Part shown: in pieces, positions 48,090-58,396 of the stretch
How positions within the stretch are numbered: the first letter of the stretch is position 1
How the letters are laid out: each line of letters begins with the position of its first letter
From: Glaciecola sp. KUL10
GTDB lineage: Bacteria; Pseudomonadota; Gammaproteobacteria; Enterobacterales; Alteromonadaceae
Length of the DNA stretch: 64,000 bases
Direction: 5' to 3'
Assembly (NCBI RefSeq): GCF_003203515.1
Contig: NZ_BGNG01000002.1
Location: 452,760 to 516,759, forward strand
Translations under genes and position numbers: made by a program
The notes under the pieces: model-generated
The model's input: only the letters and a program-made list of their open reading frames with translations
What the model was told of the DNA's origin: nothing
Database searches by the model: none

Positions 48090-50514
48090 GATAGCGATGG
48101 AGCGCTTCTTCAGTGATATCCGTCAAGAATACTTGACCACTGAAATTCCAAGCGAGTGCTTCAAGTCTACTTCCTAGTTTGGGTTTGCCACGTCTAACGT
48201 AATTTAATTCGTCATCGTAGAGGGTCGTAATGGGTTTTTGAGTTTCGAGCGCGGTTATCTTGCATGCGAAAAATTCTCCATTTGCGATCGCATTCTTAAT
48301 AAATCTATATTTTTCTACATGTGTGGGAACATCGTGTTCCCATTTTACGGTCACTGCATCTTCTATTTCTATTTTACTGCTATCATAAAAAATAAATACT
48401 TCACTGCTCTGTGCAATGTGATGCTTTCTCGCTTGATTGATCAACACGCCGATTGATTGTTTACCCTGATAATGAGCATCGAATATCCGACTAAAGTTAT
48501 GATATTCAGAGGGCATACGATGATACAGATAGGAATAAATTGCAGCTCTAGGCCGATTCGTTGCGACCTTTATCGGAATGTGGAGGTTTTTCTGTTGGCT
48601 AGTAAATACGCACATTTGTGGGCTAAACCTTGCTTGCAAGACCCTTAGAGCTTGCCTTAAACCTGGTGTCGCGTTATCACTTGATAAAACCGAAAGCTTA
48701 TCTCTGTTTTTGTTGATAAGCATCTTGAAGAACGATTTGGTCATGTTTGACTTGTCGTTTTCACTTGCTTGTAAATGTAATATGTACCCATCATCACTTA
48801 CATGCATCACTCTGTAGGGTAATTCTTGTAAATCATAGTCTTTCGTTCGCTCTTGCAAACGCGTAAATGAAACAAGCACTGTGGCGCCTTTAGTCGCTCC
48901 AATGGCATCGTCTAGTTCTATTTTTAAACCTTGAACAGAAACGTCTTCAGTGACGGCGTGTGTCGTTTCTGATTTGTTTTTGACCACAACATCCGTGCGA
49001 AGCTGATACCGTCTCTCTCTTCTTAGGTCGAGTAGGGCGAATTTGTACGTTTCAATCTCAGCTGGAAGTCGGTTTTTTGCGTGACCAAATACAGATAGGA
49101 GCTTTATTTTATCTTTTTCAAGTTCGCGTTGTTGGTAGCATTGTTGGCCAGGAATATGTGTAATATCCGAAAGCGTCAACAAGTGTGACAATGGAGACAA
49201 TGCGCTTACTAACTTAGGAACCATAGGTCGATTGTGCTGCGAGGACTCTCTGCTAGCACCATCGGGAAGTGAACTTGGTAGATGAGCGTCGTTTGTATTA
49301 AGTTGATGACATACTATTTTGTATACGCGCCAACTGGCTTTTCTAGATGCATAACTCAAAAATACATCTTTCAATATAGCGTTTTTCTCTAGTTCGTAAT
49401 CCGTTGCTGAATAGAAATACACCTTTCCACCGCTCGTATGACTAAAGCAGTATATAAATATGCTTTTATCAGAGTCGCTCTCAAGGATAAGCCTTTTTAA
49501 CCTTTCCTTGTCGAACAAATAACCGATGGTTGATTTATTGTTCTCATCTTGCCAATAATCAAGAATCTCAATGTTGATATCGTTGACACAAGCAAACTGA
49601 ACAAAGGGACGAGATATCTTTTCAGTGTTGACAAAAAGGCTCATGCTTGGACAATTTACTGAAAATGCTTGCTCATATATTTTAGTTTCGATTGCTGCTT
49701 CGGTGTTTTCGGTATCAATAAGTTTAGGCGTTTTTTGTTCTGCTAAGTAACTTTCAATGAAATTATTGAATAACTTAGGCCCTTCGTCCCACTCTCTGAT
49801 GAAATGAACTTCAGCTTGCGATTGACCTTTCGAAATACCAGCAACACGATACCCTATTGCTGTACTTTGCAGTTTAGTCTCTTTGTCTAAGCCGACAAAC
49901 ACAATTTGAACTGGGCGGTACCCCTTAATTAACGTTAGTTCGGTTTCGTCGTCCAAACGCGCTTTTATTCCTCGTTTGGAGATGTCCAGTGTCTTACCAC
50001 AAATCAGAACCGAGGCTGACAAAAAAACACGAATTTCAACTTCTAATTGTACGCGTTCATCTTGCCTTTGAGGAAAGTCTAACAATTGCTCTATGGGGCT
50101 AATATAGGTGTGAGAAAATGCCGTATTTTCATGCTTGGGCTTTTCACGCTTTGTTTTGCCTAGCGCTATATCTCGTTGTTTAGAAAAATATCCTATTACG
50201 CCATCACGCACACCCACTGCGTAATATTTATAAAGTGCCATCAGATGCTGATAAAGCTCAAATCCTTCATCTGAAATGTAATGTTCAATTCCATCTGACT
50301 CTCGAAGTGTGCATTCATCATCGACTAAGGTTCTCAAATCTATCGACTTTATACACGGCTGTGCGAGCCTCTTGATCTCCATGGTCAATAAAAAGCGAGT
50401 CTCTTCGCTACAGTCTTTTGCTTTCTCCGCTAAAAGTTCATGGAAATCATCTTCATGAGCCATGGGTGCAAGCGTTTCTATTAGGTACTGATACTTTTCT
50501 ATTTGTTCGGTCAT
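48073..50514 (-). CDS. Large protein with two PilZ domains (c-di-GMP effector candidate)
   Basis: 813 residues, no signal peptide or membrane segment. First PilZ-like domain at about 150-245 with RQDER (RxxxR) at 150-154 and LDISKRGIKA at 176-185; second at about 497-600 with RYQLR at 502-506 and EDVSVQGLKIELDD from 523. Both keep the two halves of the c-di-GMP-binding signature (RxxxR and D/NxSxxG). The regions before, between and after are not recognised, and the last 200 residues may be a third related fold. Located beside motX and rnr, it may link c-di-GMP to motility; that is inference. Confidence 0.85.
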   Translation of the reverse strand: MTEQIEKYQYLIETLAPMAHEDDFHELLAEKAKDCSEETRFLLTMEIKRLAQPCIKSIDLRTLVDDECTLRESDGIEHYISDEGFELYQHLMALYKYYAVGVRDGVIGYFSKQRDIALGKTKREKPKHENTAFSHTYISPIEQLLDFPQRQDERVQLEVEIRVFLSASVLICGKTLDISKRGIKARLDDETELTLIKGYRPVQIVFVGLDKETKLQSTAIGYRVAGISKGQSQAEVHFIREWDEGPKLFNNFIESYLAEQKTPKLIDTENTEAAIETKIYEQAFSVNCPSMSLFVNTEKISRPFVQFACVNDINIEILDYWQDENNKSTIGYLFDKERLKRLILESDSDKSIFIYCFSHTSGGKVYFYSATDYELEKNAILKDVFLSYASRKASWRVYKIVCHQLNTNDAHLPSSLPDGASRESSQHNRPMVPKLVSALSPLSHLLTLSDITHIPGQQCYQQRELEKDKIKLLSVFGHAKNRLPAEIETYKFALLDLRRERRYQLRTDVVVKNKSETTHAVTEDVSVQGLKIELDDAIGATKGATVLVSFTRLQERTKDYDLQELPYRVMHVSDDGYILHLQASENDKSNMTKSFFKMLINKNRDKLSVLSSDNATPGLRQALRVLQARFSPQMCVFTSQQKNLHIPIKVATNRPRAAIYSYLYHRMPSEYHNFSRIFDAHYQGKQSIGVLINQARKHHIAQSSEVFIFYDSSKIEIEDAVTVKWEHDVPTHVEKYRFIKNAIANGEFFACKITALETQKPITTLYDDELNYVRRGKPKLGSRLEALAWNFSGQVFLTDITEEALHRYRLFQQ

Positions 50515-50837
50515 CTAATAAAAATCATTCATTGTTTATCAAGTAATACGTTCATTTATTCTATATCGGACGACATGCGTGTCTTATAAGGGTAAGTTTA
50601 TGTTTATTTTCAAATTGTCATATTTGTCGTGTTGCAGGGATACTTAAATACTAATTTCTTGAGAGTAACTAACTTTGAACAGTGGTTTAGTATGTGTATT
50701 TATAATTAAGCATGAGAAACCCTCGTTGCTTTATACCTTTTGGAAGAATTCCCCTTTGAATATTGATAAACTAATATGCTTGGTTTAATTGCGAAAGCCG
50801 TTAAACAAATCCATAACAAACCGCAAGGAATTTATTA
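50515..50837 (+). other. Gene-free interval upstream of rlmB
   Basis: 323 bp between the divergent PilZ gene and rlmB, AT-rich, no conserved element seen. A 20-codon ORF (ATG 50776, stop TAG ending at 50838) shares one base with the rlmB GTG and could be a coupled leader peptide, but it lacks a ribosome-binding site, so it may be chance. Confidence 0.4.
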
Positions 50838-51578
50838 GTGGCACAACATGAATGGTTATATGGCTTACATAGTCTTGATGCTGTCGTTTCGCAAGAGCCA
50901 GAACGAATCATAGAATTATTCGTTTTGAAAGGGCGAACCGATGAGCGTTTAAATAATATAATTAACCTGTCTCGCAAAATGGGTGTAAGTATACAATTTT
51001 GTAATCGAAAAACGCTCGATGATAAAGTTAAGGGTGAACAGCATCAGGGTATTGTGGCAAAAGCCAGACCAGGAAAAGTATTAGATGAAAATGATCTCGC
51101 CCGTATTTTAAGTCATTCAAAAAGTCCATTCATTTTAATACTCGATGGTGTCACAGATCCGCACAATCTAGGTGCTTGTCTTCGCACTGCGGATGCTGCT
51201 GGTGTCAACGCAGTAGTCGTGCCAAAGGATAAGTCTGCCTCCTTAAATCCAACTGTTCGAAAGGTCGCATGCGGTGCTGCGGAAGTTATTCCCTTGATAC
51301 AAGTGACTAATCTCTCAAGGACGATCAAAAGCATACAAGACAGCGGTGTATGGGTTATAGGTACTGCAGGTGAAGCTACTCAATCGCTTTACGAATGTAA
51401 ATTGTCGGGGCCTATCGCTTTGGTGATGGGGGCTGAAGGTAAAGGGATGCGTAGACTCACGCGAGAAAATTGCGACGAATTGGTTAAATTACCAATGGCT
51501 GGCTCCGTGTCTAGTCTCAACGTCTCGGTTGCCACAGGTGTTTGTTTATATGAAATTGTGCGCCAACGGGAGGCGTAA
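50838..51578 (+). CDS. rlmB: RlmB, 23S rRNA (G2251-2'-O)-methyltransferase
   Basis: SPOUT-class enzyme that methylates the ribose of G2251 in 23S rRNA. N-terminal L30e-like domain ([11 protein letters not shown]) then the trefoil-knot domain with motif 1 [19 protein letters not shown], motif 2 [12 protein letters not shown] and motif 3 [15 protein letters not shown]. 246 residues, GTG start with AAGGA upstream. In E. coli it follows rnr directly. Confidence 0.96.
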   Translation: MAQHEWLYGLHSLDAVVSQEPERIIELFVLKGRTDERLNNIINLSRKMGVSIQFCNRKTLDDKVKGEQHQGIVAKARPGKVLDENDLARILSHSKSPFILILDGVTDPHNLGACLRTADAAGVNAVVVPKDKSASLNPTVRKVACGAAEVIPLIQVTNLSRTIKSIQDSGVWVIGTAGEATQSLYECKLSGPIALVMGAEGKGMRRLTRENCDELVKLPMAGSVSSLNVSVATGVCLYEIVRQREA

Positions 51579-51746
51579 AGGGCTGGTAAAGCCAGTTATT
51601 CGTTAATCTTTTTGATACTTTCGTAAAGCCAAAGTAAGGCTTTGTAAAGTACTGTAAAGATTGTGAACCATCACTTATTTTAGGCCCCTTAGACTTCATA
51701 TGATACGAACAAAACCACTCGGGTTTTGTATATTTACGGAGTCTCA

Positions 51747-53261
51747 ATGGCCATGCCATCAAATTTTTCACCCTTTTTTAAAATATGTTTTTTTACCCTT
51801 ATGTTGATAACCCTATCTGCTTGTTCAAGTAGCGACGATGATGATGGTGACAACACTGGTCATATCAAGTTTTTTAATGCCTCTCCCAACTCCCCTGGTA
51901 TTTTCATGACAATTGATGAAGAGCTAGACAGCGAAGACGATGAGGAATACGAATCTACCTTTAGTGCAATAAGTTATGGGAATGCTGGGTCACGAATTGA
52001 GCTTGAATCTGATCAGTACTATATAGAGTTGGCTTGGCAAGATGAGGATAGTAGCGAAAGAAGCGACCTAGAAATACTCTTTCAAGATCAAATTGATATT
52101 CAAGATGATAATACTTATTGGGTGGTGATGAGTGGCTCTGTCGAATCACCAACCGTTGATATATTTACAATTGCTGATAGAGATGAAGATGAAATCGATG
52201 AGGATGCGGATAGCGATGTGTCTAATCTCAGATTACTAAATCTACACCCTGATTACAGCAGCGTTGATGTTTATTTTTCGGATACTGATGAAACGTTTAA
52301 TGAAGCAACACTTTTAAATACTGCCACCCTTTCAGCGTTGGGTGAAAATATGAAAATCGCTCAAGATCAATATCTTATCTACTTGACCGCGGCGGGCAGT
52401 GATGAAGTGTTGTTTTCTTCTGACGATGTTAGTTTTAGTTTTAATGCGCAATACGTTATTTCGTTGCGTGAAAACCAAGGTAGTGGCGGGGCACCTTTTG
52501 TTATTGATGTAATCACCAATACATCAATAACAGAATATTCGTCAGCAGAATCACTTGCTAAAATAACAGTATTTAATGGCCTAAATTTAAATGAAAACGA
52601 CCTGACTTATAATGGAGCCGTCGACGTTGTGATAGAGGGTGTGACAGACATACCATTAATCGATGCTCTTAACTATAGCGAATTTAGTCAGTCTTTTCAG
52701 GTTGATAGTGGCGATTATCGTTTCAGTGTGACAAATGATGATACGCAATTAGCTATGTTAGAAAATCGTTTGTTGAGTCTCTCTCAAAATACCAATCAGT
52801 CATTGTTTTTATACTGGACAGAGGAAGCCGTTGACGAAGATGGAGATGGTAATGTCGATGAAAACGACGATGGTATAATAGATGAAATTAGACCGATTGT
52901 GAGTTCTGTATTAGTCGACAACTCTGAGCTTCAGCGCTTGTATGACAAGCAGATTACATTGCTAAATTTAGTACAATCAGATGATTTTTCTACAGTGGCA
53001 ATCTACTTTGTTAAATCAAATGAGATTATCAGCACCACAAGTAATGTTCGCCGTTTAGCGCAAGGTGTGTCTAGTTCAATCACATTACTTAACAATACAT
53101 ATTCTGTTTTCGCAGTTGCTGAAATCGATGGAAATGAAATCATTTTGGATGAATTGACGCTTACCTTAGATGAGGACACTGAAGATCAATTTCTATTACT
53201 AGAGCAAGACGATGATGCGGGAAGCGGATACGTTCTCACTTTATTTTCTCAAAATAACTAA
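51747..53261 (+). CDS. Secreted lipoprotein with DUF4397-like repeats, Asp-rich
   Basis: 504-residue lipoprotein: lipobox ITLSAC, Cys 26, followed by an acidic stretch SSSDDDDGD. Three or four repeats start with a pattern such as HIKFFNASPNSPGIFMTID, NLRLLNLHPDYSSVDVYF and KITVFNGLNLNENDL, which resembles DUF4397 beta-domains of surface proteins. A segment near residue 365, DEDGDGNVDENDDGIIDE, looks like a calcium-binding loop pair. ATG at 51747 with CGGAG upstream. No function is known; likely on the outer membrane. The TTG at 51726 is an unlikely earlier start. Confidence 0.8.
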   Translation: MAMPSNFSPFFKICFFTLMLITLSACSSSDDDDGDNTGHIKFFNASPNSPGIFMTIDEELDSEDDEEYESTFSAISYGNAGSRIELESDQYYIELAWQDEDSSERSDLEILFQDQIDIQDDNTYWVVMSGSVESPTVDIFTIADRDEDEIDEDADSDVSNLRLLNLHPDYSSVDVYFSDTDETFNEATLLNTATLSALGENMKIAQDQYLIYLTAAGSDEVLFSSDDVSFSFNAQYVISLRENQGSGGAPFVIDVITNTSITEYSSAESLAKITVFNGLNLNENDLTYNGAVDVVIEGVTDIPLIDALNYSEFSQSFQVDSGDYRFSVTNDDTQLAMLENRLLSLSQNTNQSLFLYWTEEAVDEDGDGNVDENDDGIIDEIRPIVSSVLVDNSELQRLYDKQITLLNLVQSDDFSTVAIYFVKSNEIISTTSNVRRLAQGVSSSITLLNNTYSVFAVAEIDGNEIILDELTLTLDEDTEDQFLLLEQDDDAGSGYVLTLFSQNN

Positions 53262-53290
53262 CTAATCCCGACAGATGTTGTCTTTAACAA

Positions 53291-53322
53291 TGCGCTGAAT
53301 ACTTATTCAGCGCTACTTTTAA
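53291..53322 (+). terminator. Rho-independent terminator of the DUF4397-like gene
   Basis: Perfect 10-bp stem GCGCTGAATA-CT-TATTCAGCGC followed by TACTTTTAAT, 30 bp after the stop. Confidence 0.75.
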
Positions 53323-53367
53323 TAGTAAGCTTAGAACCAGGCGTATCAACGCAAAGAAGAATTGTGC

Positions 53368-54060
53368 ATGAAGAAACAAACAAAAATACTACTGCTTCAA
53401 AATGATCAATCCCTTGGATTTCGGCTCAGTAATTTGCTTGGTTTAGAAGGATATTTTGTTCATTGTGCCAGTAGTCAAGCTGAAGGGCTCAAAGCAGTAA
53501 AAGGATCATGTTTTGATATTTGCTTATTAGACATGAATTTAGACGGGGGAATGAACTTTGACACGCTCACTAAACTAAGAATGAGGAGTCAATTACCAAT
53601 CATCGTATTATCGAATGCCCAACGTGAACAAGTGAAAATTACTTACCTTGAATCAGGCGCAGACGATGTTATCAATAAACCCATCAATGAAAGAGAGCTC
53701 TTGGCAAAAATCAACGCGATATTGAGGAGAGAACTTTATGCAAAGCAGCAATATAGTACTCAGGATATTCATATTGGCGCGCTAGCCCTATTACGCAAAT
53801 CAAGAGAAGTTTACTTTCATAAAAAACCGCTCCCACTGACGGACACAGAGTATTGTTTATTAGAACTAATGACAACTAATTGCGGAGCTATTGTTTCCAA
53901 AGAACAAATTAGTGAACGCGTATTTAAGAGGTCATTAGAAAAATATGACCGCAGTATCGATATGCATTTGAGTAATTTGAGGAAAAAAATGTCGATGAGC
54001 GGATGCCAACAGTTGATAAAAACGATTCGTGGAAGTGGTTATATGATGATGACGCCTTAG
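53368..54060 (+). CDS. OmpR/PhoB-family response regulator, orphan
   Basis: 230 residues: receiver domain (1-115) and winged-helix DNA-binding domain (about 130-230, PLTDTEYCLLELM, VSKEQISERVF, SIDMHLSNLRKKM, IKTIRGSGYMM). The phospho-accepting Asp is in CLLDMNLDGG and the conserved Lys in NKPIN, but the acidic pair near the N-terminus reads LLLQNDQSL (N-D instead of D-D), and the usual Thr/Ser is in VLSNAQRE. Phosphorylation may be weakened. No kinase gene is adjacent. It sits directly upstream of the spc ribosomal operon. Confidence 0.9.
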   Translation: MKKQTKILLLQNDQSLGFRLSNLLGLEGYFVHCASSQAEGLKAVKGSCFDICLLDMNLDGGMNFDTLTKLRMRSQLPIIVLSNAQREQVKITYLESGADDVINKPINERELLAKINAILRRELYAKQQYSTQDIHIGALALLRKSREVYFHKKPLPLTDTEYCLLELMTTNCGAIVSKEQISERVFKRSLEKYDRSIDMHLSNLRKKMSMSGCQQLIKTIRGSGYMMMTP

Positions 54061-54363
54061 ATCTTGATTTCTCGACTTTCCAACACCATACCCTCCTCCT
54101 ATACAAAATTGCCCATTGAATTTACGAAAGATGAGCACATATCAAAGATATCGAAGGAAAATAAGATTCCTTAGGACTAAGTAGCTTAGTACTTCAAATT
54201 AAACTATCACTAAGTCATATTTTCTGTTATAGTTTCGCGCCCTTTTTGTGGGGGTATGGTCTATTTGTTGTCATTGATAATTAAAAATTCTTTAAAAATC
54301 AAGGCGCATATAGCAGCTTAGAGACTCATTTGAGTCATTAATATTTAACAGCGGAGCACTAAC
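54061..54363 (+). promoter_or_regulatory. Promoter/leader region of the spc operon
   Basis: 303 bp between the response regulator and rplN. A possible -10 TATAGT at 54228-54233 is followed by the GC-rich discriminator TTCGCGCCC; no good -35 box is visible. A perfect palindrome GACTCA-TT-TGAGTC (54323-54336) lies 25 bp before rplN, followed by GCGGAG as ribosome-binding site. Weak AAGGAA...TTCCTT hairpin near 54155 may end the regulator transcript. Confidence 0.5.
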
Positions 54364-54732
54364 ATGATCCAAATGCAAACTAACCTGGACGTTGCAGATA
54401 ACAGCGGCGCTCGCAGGGTTCAGTGTATTAAGGTTCTTGGTGGCTCGCATCGCCGTTATGCACATATCGGTGATGTCATCAAAGTTACTGTTAAGGAAGC
54501 AATTCCTCGCGGTAAAGTAAAAAAAGGTGATGTCCTGAATGCAGTGGTGGTGCGTACTAGAAAAGGCGTTCGTCGTGCTGATGGTTCGACCATTCGTTTC
54601 GATAACAACGCAGCTGTTTTGCTTAACGCAAACAAGCAACCAATTGGTACGCGTATCTTTGGCCCGGTCACAAGAGAACTTCGTGGAGATTCATTCATGA
54701 AGATCATCTCATTGGCCCCTGAGGTACTATAA
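54364..54732 (+). CDS. rplN: Ribosomal protein L14
   Basis: Large-subunit protein at the 30S interface, 122 residues, with [18 protein letters not shown] and [14 protein letters not shown] as in E. coli. First gene of the spc operon; the S10-operon genes (ending with rpsQ) that normally precede it are absent. Confidence 0.98.
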   Translation: MIQMQTNLDVADNSGARRVQCIKVLGGSHRRYAHIGDVIKVTVKEAIPRGKVKKGDVLNAVVVRTRKGVRRADGSTIRFDNNAAVLLNANKQPIGTRIFGPVTRELRGDSFMKIISLAPEVL

Positions 54733-54744
54733 GGAGTCACGATA

Positions 54745-55059
54745 ATGGCTAATAAAATTCGTCGTGATGATGAAGTAGTCGTATTAGCGGGTAAAGACAA
54801 AGGAAAAATAGGCAAAGTCCTAAAAGTCCTTCCGTCTAAAAGCCGTTTAGTAGTTGAAGGTGTCAACATTATCAAGAAGCACACTAAGCCTAACCCTCAA
54901 TTGGGTGAGCCAGGTGGCGTGATTGATAAAGAAGCAACCATTCATGTGTCTAATGTAGCGATTGTTAACCCAGCTACGGGTAAAGCAGATCGCGTTGGTT
55001 TCCGTTTGGAAGGCGAGCAAAAAGTTCGTTTCTTCAAATCAAACGGCGAACTAGTTTAA
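54745..55059 (+). CDS. rplX: Ribosomal protein L24
   Basis: Assembly-initiator protein of the 50S subunit, 104 residues; KOW motif in [18 protein letters not shown]. 12 bp behind rplN with AAGGAG. Confidence 0.97.
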   Translation: MANKIRRDDEVVVLAGKDKGKIGKVLKVLPSKSRLVVEGVNIIKKHTKPNPQLGEPGGVIDKEATIHVSNVAIVNPATGKADRVGFRLEGEQKVRFFKSNGELV

Positions 55060-55075
55060 TTAATTGGAGAGTACG

Positions 55076-55615
55076 ATGGCGAAACTGCATGATTTCTATA
55101 AAGAAACAGTAGTAGCTGAACTTGCAAAGCAGTTCGGGTACAAAAGCGTCATGCAAGTCCCTCGGATTGAAAAAATCACCTTAAACATGGGTTTGGGTGA
55201 AGCAGTAGCTGACAAGAAAGTGCTAGAAGCAGCGCAAGCTGATATGGCGGCTATCACTGGTCAAAAACCAGTTGTCACTGTTGCAAGAAAATCTGTAGCG
55301 GGTTTTAAAATCCGTGAAGGTTATCCGATTGGCTGTAAAGTGACCTTACGCGGCGAGCGTATGTGGGAATTCCTTGAGCGTTTAATCTCAATCACAATTC
55401 CACGTATCCGTGACTTCCGTGGTCTTAACCCGAAATCTTTTGACGGTCGAGGCAACTATAGCATGGGTGTACGCGAGCAAATTATTTTCCCTGAAATCGA
55501 TTTCGATAAAGTGGATAAAGTACGCGGTATGGATATCACTATCACTACCAGCGCTGAAAATAACGAAGAAGCACATGCACTATTAAGCGCATTCAGCTTC
55601 CCGTTTAGAAAATAA
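55076..55615 (+). CDS. rplE: Ribosomal protein L5
   Basis: 5S rRNA-binding protein, 179 residues. [13 protein letters not shown] start fixed at the ATG with GGAGAG upstream; an earlier in-frame codon at 55064 would add four residues. In E. coli the start region of rplE is the S8 repressor target of the spc operon. Confidence 0.97.
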   Translation: MAKLHDFYKETVVAELAKQFGYKSVMQVPRIEKITLNMGLGEAVADKKVLEAAQADMAAITGQKPVVTVARKSVAGFKIREGYPIGCKVTLRGERMWEFLERLISITIPRIRDFRGLNPKSFDGRGNYSMGVREQIIFPEIDFDKVDKVRGMDITITTSAENNEEAHALLSAFSFPFRK

Positions 55616-55626
55616 GGTGTAGGGTT

Positions 55627-55932
55627 ATGGCAAAAGAATCAATGAAGGCGCGCGAAGTAAAACGTGCCAAGCTGGTTAAGAAGTATTCGGCGAAGCGCAT
55701 TGCTTTAAAAGCAATCATCAACGACGTAAATGCTTCTGAAGAAGAGCGTTGGGACGCTGTTCTTAAGCTGCAACAACTTCCACGTGATTCGTCACCGTCA
55801 CGTCAGCACAACCGCTGCCGTATCACGGGTCGTCCACATGGTTTCCTACGCAAATTTGGTCTTTCTCGTATTAAGCTTCGTGAAGCTGCAATGCGTGGTG
55901 AAGTCCCTGGCCTTAAAAAAGCTAGCTGGTAA
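55627..55932 (+). CDS. rpsN: Ribosomal protein S14
   Basis: 30S head protein, 101 residues, of the long zinc-free type (no CxxC pairs); [18 protein letters not shown] near the C-terminus is typical. Confidence 0.97.
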   Translation: MAKESMKAREVKRAKLVKKYSAKRIALKAIINDVNASEEERWDAVLKLQQLPRDSSPSRQHNRCRITGRPHGFLRKFGLSRIKLREAAMRGEVPGLKKASW

Positions 55933-55944
55933 GGAGAGCAGACT

Positions 55945-56337
55945 ATGAGCATGCAAGATCCTATCGCGGATATGTTTACCCGAATTCGTAACGGCCAATT
56001 GGCTTCTAAAGTTGCGGTTTCTATGCCTTCATCAAAAGTACGTGTTGCTATCGCAAAAGTACTTGAAGCAGAGGGTTATGTCGAAGGATTCAGCGTAGAA
56101 GAAGGCGTTAAGCCAACTCTTACTGTTACGTTGAAGTATTTCGAAGGTAAAAAAGTAATTGATACAATCGAACGAGTCAGTCGTCCCGGTTTACGCATCT
56201 ACAAGAAAAAAGATGAGTTACCAAAGGTTATGGGCGGACTTGGGATTGCTATCGTGTCTACCTCAAAAGGTGTGATGACCGACCGTGCTGCGCGTAATGC
56301 AGGCATGGGTGGTGAGATCATCGGTTATGTAGCATAA
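55945..56337 (+). CDS. rpsH: Ribosomal protein S8
   Basis: Central 16S rRNA-binding protein, 130 residues ([18 protein letters not shown] start, [19 protein letters not shown] end). In E. coli it is also the translational repressor of the spc operon. Confidence 0.97.
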   Translation: MSMQDPIADMFTRIRNGQLASKVAVSMPSSKVRVAIAKVLEAEGYVEGFSVEEGVKPTLTVTLKYFEGKKVIDTIERVSRPGLRIYKKKDELPKVMGGLGIAIVSTSKGVMTDRAARNAGMGGEIIGYVA

Positions 56338-56351
56338 CAAGGGGATAATAT

Positions 56352-56885
56352 ATGTCACGTATAGCAAAAGCTCCTGTTACCGTTGCATCTGGCGTTGAAG
56401 TTACTATCGCTGGGCAAGAAGTAACAGTTAAAGGCACAAAAGGTACGCTTAACCGTGTATTCAACGATGCTGTAGAAGTTGTACAAGAAGACGCAGAGTT
56501 AAAGGCACTTCCTCGTGAAGGTTTCGCTAATAACTGGGCTCAAGCTGGTACCGCTCGCGCATTATTAGATCAAATGGTTACAGGCGTTACAGCAGGTTTT
56601 GAAAAGAAACTTCTATTGAATGGTGTTGGTTACCGTGCTCAAGCACAAGGTAGCAAACTTAACCTGACTCTAGGCTTTTCACACCCGGTTGTTTACGAAA
56701 TGCCTCAAGGCATTACTGTCGAAACTCCTACACAAACTGAAATCGTCGTCAAAGGCGTTGATAAGCAGGTTGTAGGTCAAGTTGCTGCGAACATTCGCGC
56801 ATACCGTCCACCAGAGCCTTATAAAGGTAAGGGTGTTCGTTACGCAGACGAGAATGTACGTCGTAAAGAAGCTAAGAAAAAGTAG
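56352..56885 (+). CDS. rplF: Ribosomal protein L6
   Basis: 177-residue 50S protein near the factor-binding site; two-fold repeated domain, ending with [20 protein letters not shown]. Confidence 0.97.
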   Translation: MSRIAKAPVTVASGVEVTIAGQEVTVKGTKGTLNRVFNDAVEVVQEDAELKALPREGFANNWAQAGTARALLDQMVTGVTAGFEKKLLLNGVGYRAQAQGSKLNLTLGFSHPVVYEMPQGITVETPTQTEIVVKGVDKQVVGQVAANIRAYRPPEPYKGKGVRYADENVRRKEAKKK

Positions 56886-56897
56886 GTAGGTGATACG

Positions 56898-57251
56898 ATG
56901 GATAAGAAATCAGCTCGCTTACGCCGCGCCACTCGCGCTCGTAAGAAGATCAGTGAATTAGCTGCGCATCGCTTGGTTATTAACCGTACACCACGCCACA
57001 TTTACGCTCAGTTAATCGCTCCAAGCGGTTCTGAAGTGTTAGCGTCAGCTTCAACGGTAGAAAAAGACCTTAAAGGTTCTTTAAGCTACACAGGTAACGC
57101 AGAAGCAGCGGCGGCAGTGGGTAAAGCAATCGCAGAACGTTCTATTGAAGCAGGCATTAAAAAAGTTGCTTTCGATAGAAGTGGTTTTAAATATCACGGT
57201 CGTGTGAAAGCACTGGCTGATGCCGCGCGTGAAGCCGGTCTTCAGTTCTAG
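56898..57251 (+). CDS. rplR: Ribosomal protein L18
   Basis: 5S rRNA-binding protein, 117 residues with basic N-terminus and [20 protein letters not shown]. Confidence 0.97.
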   Translation: MDKKSARLRRATRARKKISELAAHRLVINRTPRHIYAQLIAPSGSEVLASASTVEKDLKGSLSYTGNAEAAAAVGKAIAERSIEAGIKKVAFDRSGFKYHGRVKALADAAREAGLQF

Positions 57252-57260
57252 GAGTTAATT

Positions 57261-57764
57261 ATGGCTAAAGTAGAAGTTCAACAACAAGGTGACTTGTTAG
57301 AAAAGCTTATCGCTGTTAACCGTGTATCGAAAGTTGTTAAAGGTGGTCGCATCTTTAGTTTCACAGCTTTGACAGTGGTTGGCGATGGCAATGGCCGTGT
57401 TGGTTTTGGTTACGGTAAAGCACGTGAAGTGCCTGCTGCGATCCAAAAAGCAATGGAAAAGGCACGACGCAACTTAGTTGACGTTGACCTTAACGGCAAT
57501 ACGCTACAACACCCAATTAAAGGTCGTCATTCAGGCTCTAAAGTCTACATGCAACCTGCATCAGAAGGTACTGGTATTATTGCCGGTGGTGCAATGCGTG
57601 CAGTACTTGAAGTTGCTGGTGTTCAGAACGTACTTTCAAAATGCTACGGTTCTACAAACCCAATCAACGTTGTTCGTGCAACAGTTAATGCTCTAGTGGA
57701 GATGAATTCACCAGAGAAAATTGCTGCTAAACGTGGTTTGTCAGTCAAAGATATTTTGGGGTAA
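57261..57764 (+). CDS. rpsE: Ribosomal protein S5
   Basis: 30S protein of the mRNA entry and fidelity region, 167 residues; [19 protein letters not shown] and [15 protein letters not shown] are the conserved S5 stretches. Confidence 0.97.
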   Translation: MAKVEVQQQGDLLEKLIAVNRVSKVVKGGRIFSFTALTVVGDGNGRVGFGYGKAREVPAAIQKAMEKARRNLVDVDLNGNTLQHPIKGRHSGSKVYMQPASEGTGIIAGGAMRAVLEVAGVQNVLSKCYGSTNPINVVRATVNALVEMNSPEKIAAKRGLSVKDILG

Positions 57765-57770
57765 TCGAAC

Positions 57771-57953
57771 ATGTCTAAGATGATCAAAGTAAAGCAAACT
57801 AAAAGCTCAATCGGCCGTTTACCTAAGCACAAAGCTACATTAGTGGGTTTAGGTTTACGTAAGATCGGACAAGTACGTGAGTTGGAAGATACTCCGTCAG
57901 TTCGTGGCATGATCAACCGTGTTCAATACATGGTTGAGATAGTAGAGGAGTAA
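57771..57953 (+). CDS. rpmD: Ribosomal protein L30
   Basis: Small 50S protein of 60 residues ([20 protein letters not shown]), between rpsE and rplO as usual. Confidence 0.96.
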   Translation: MSKMIKVKQTKSSIGRLPKHKATLVGLGLRKIGQVRELEDTPSVRGMINRVQYMVEIVEE

Positions 57954-57956
57954 TTC

Positions 57957-58391
57957 ATGAGACTTAATACTCTTGCTCCTGCCGAAGGAGCTAAAAATTC
58001 AGGTAAGCGCGTTGGTCGTGGTATCGGTTCTGGCTTAGGCAAAACTGGTGGTCGCGGTCACAAAGGTCAAAAGTCTCGTTCAGGCGGGTCTGTTAAGCCA
58101 GGTTTTGAAGGCGGTCAAATGCCAATTCAACGCCGTTTACCGAAATTCGGTTTTACGTCACGTAAATCGTTTGTATCTGACCAAGTTACACTTAGTGAAA
58201 TTGCTAAGGTAGAAGGTGATATCGTTTCTTTAGAAACTTTAAAAGCAGCAGGACTTATTAAGAAAGAAGTTCTGTTTGTTAAAGTGATGAAGAGCGGTGA
58301 AGTAACTCGCCCACTTACTTTGCAAGGCATTAAAGTGACTAAAGGTGCACTTGAAGCGATTAATGCGGCTGGCGGTAAGGTAGAGGAATAA
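57957..58391 (+). CDS. rplO: Ribosomal protein L15
   Basis: 144 residues; glycine-rich RNA-binding N-terminus ([20 protein letters not shown]) typical of L15. Four bases behind rpmD. Confidence 0.97.
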   Translation: MRLNTLAPAEGAKNSGKRVGRGIGSGLGKTGGRGHKGQKSRSGGSVKPGFEGGQMPIQRRLPKFGFTSRKSFVSDQVTLSEIAKVEGDIVSLETLKAAGLIKKEVLFVKVMKSGEVTRPLTLQGIKVTKGALEAINAAGGKVEE

Positions 58392-58396
58392 GCTAA

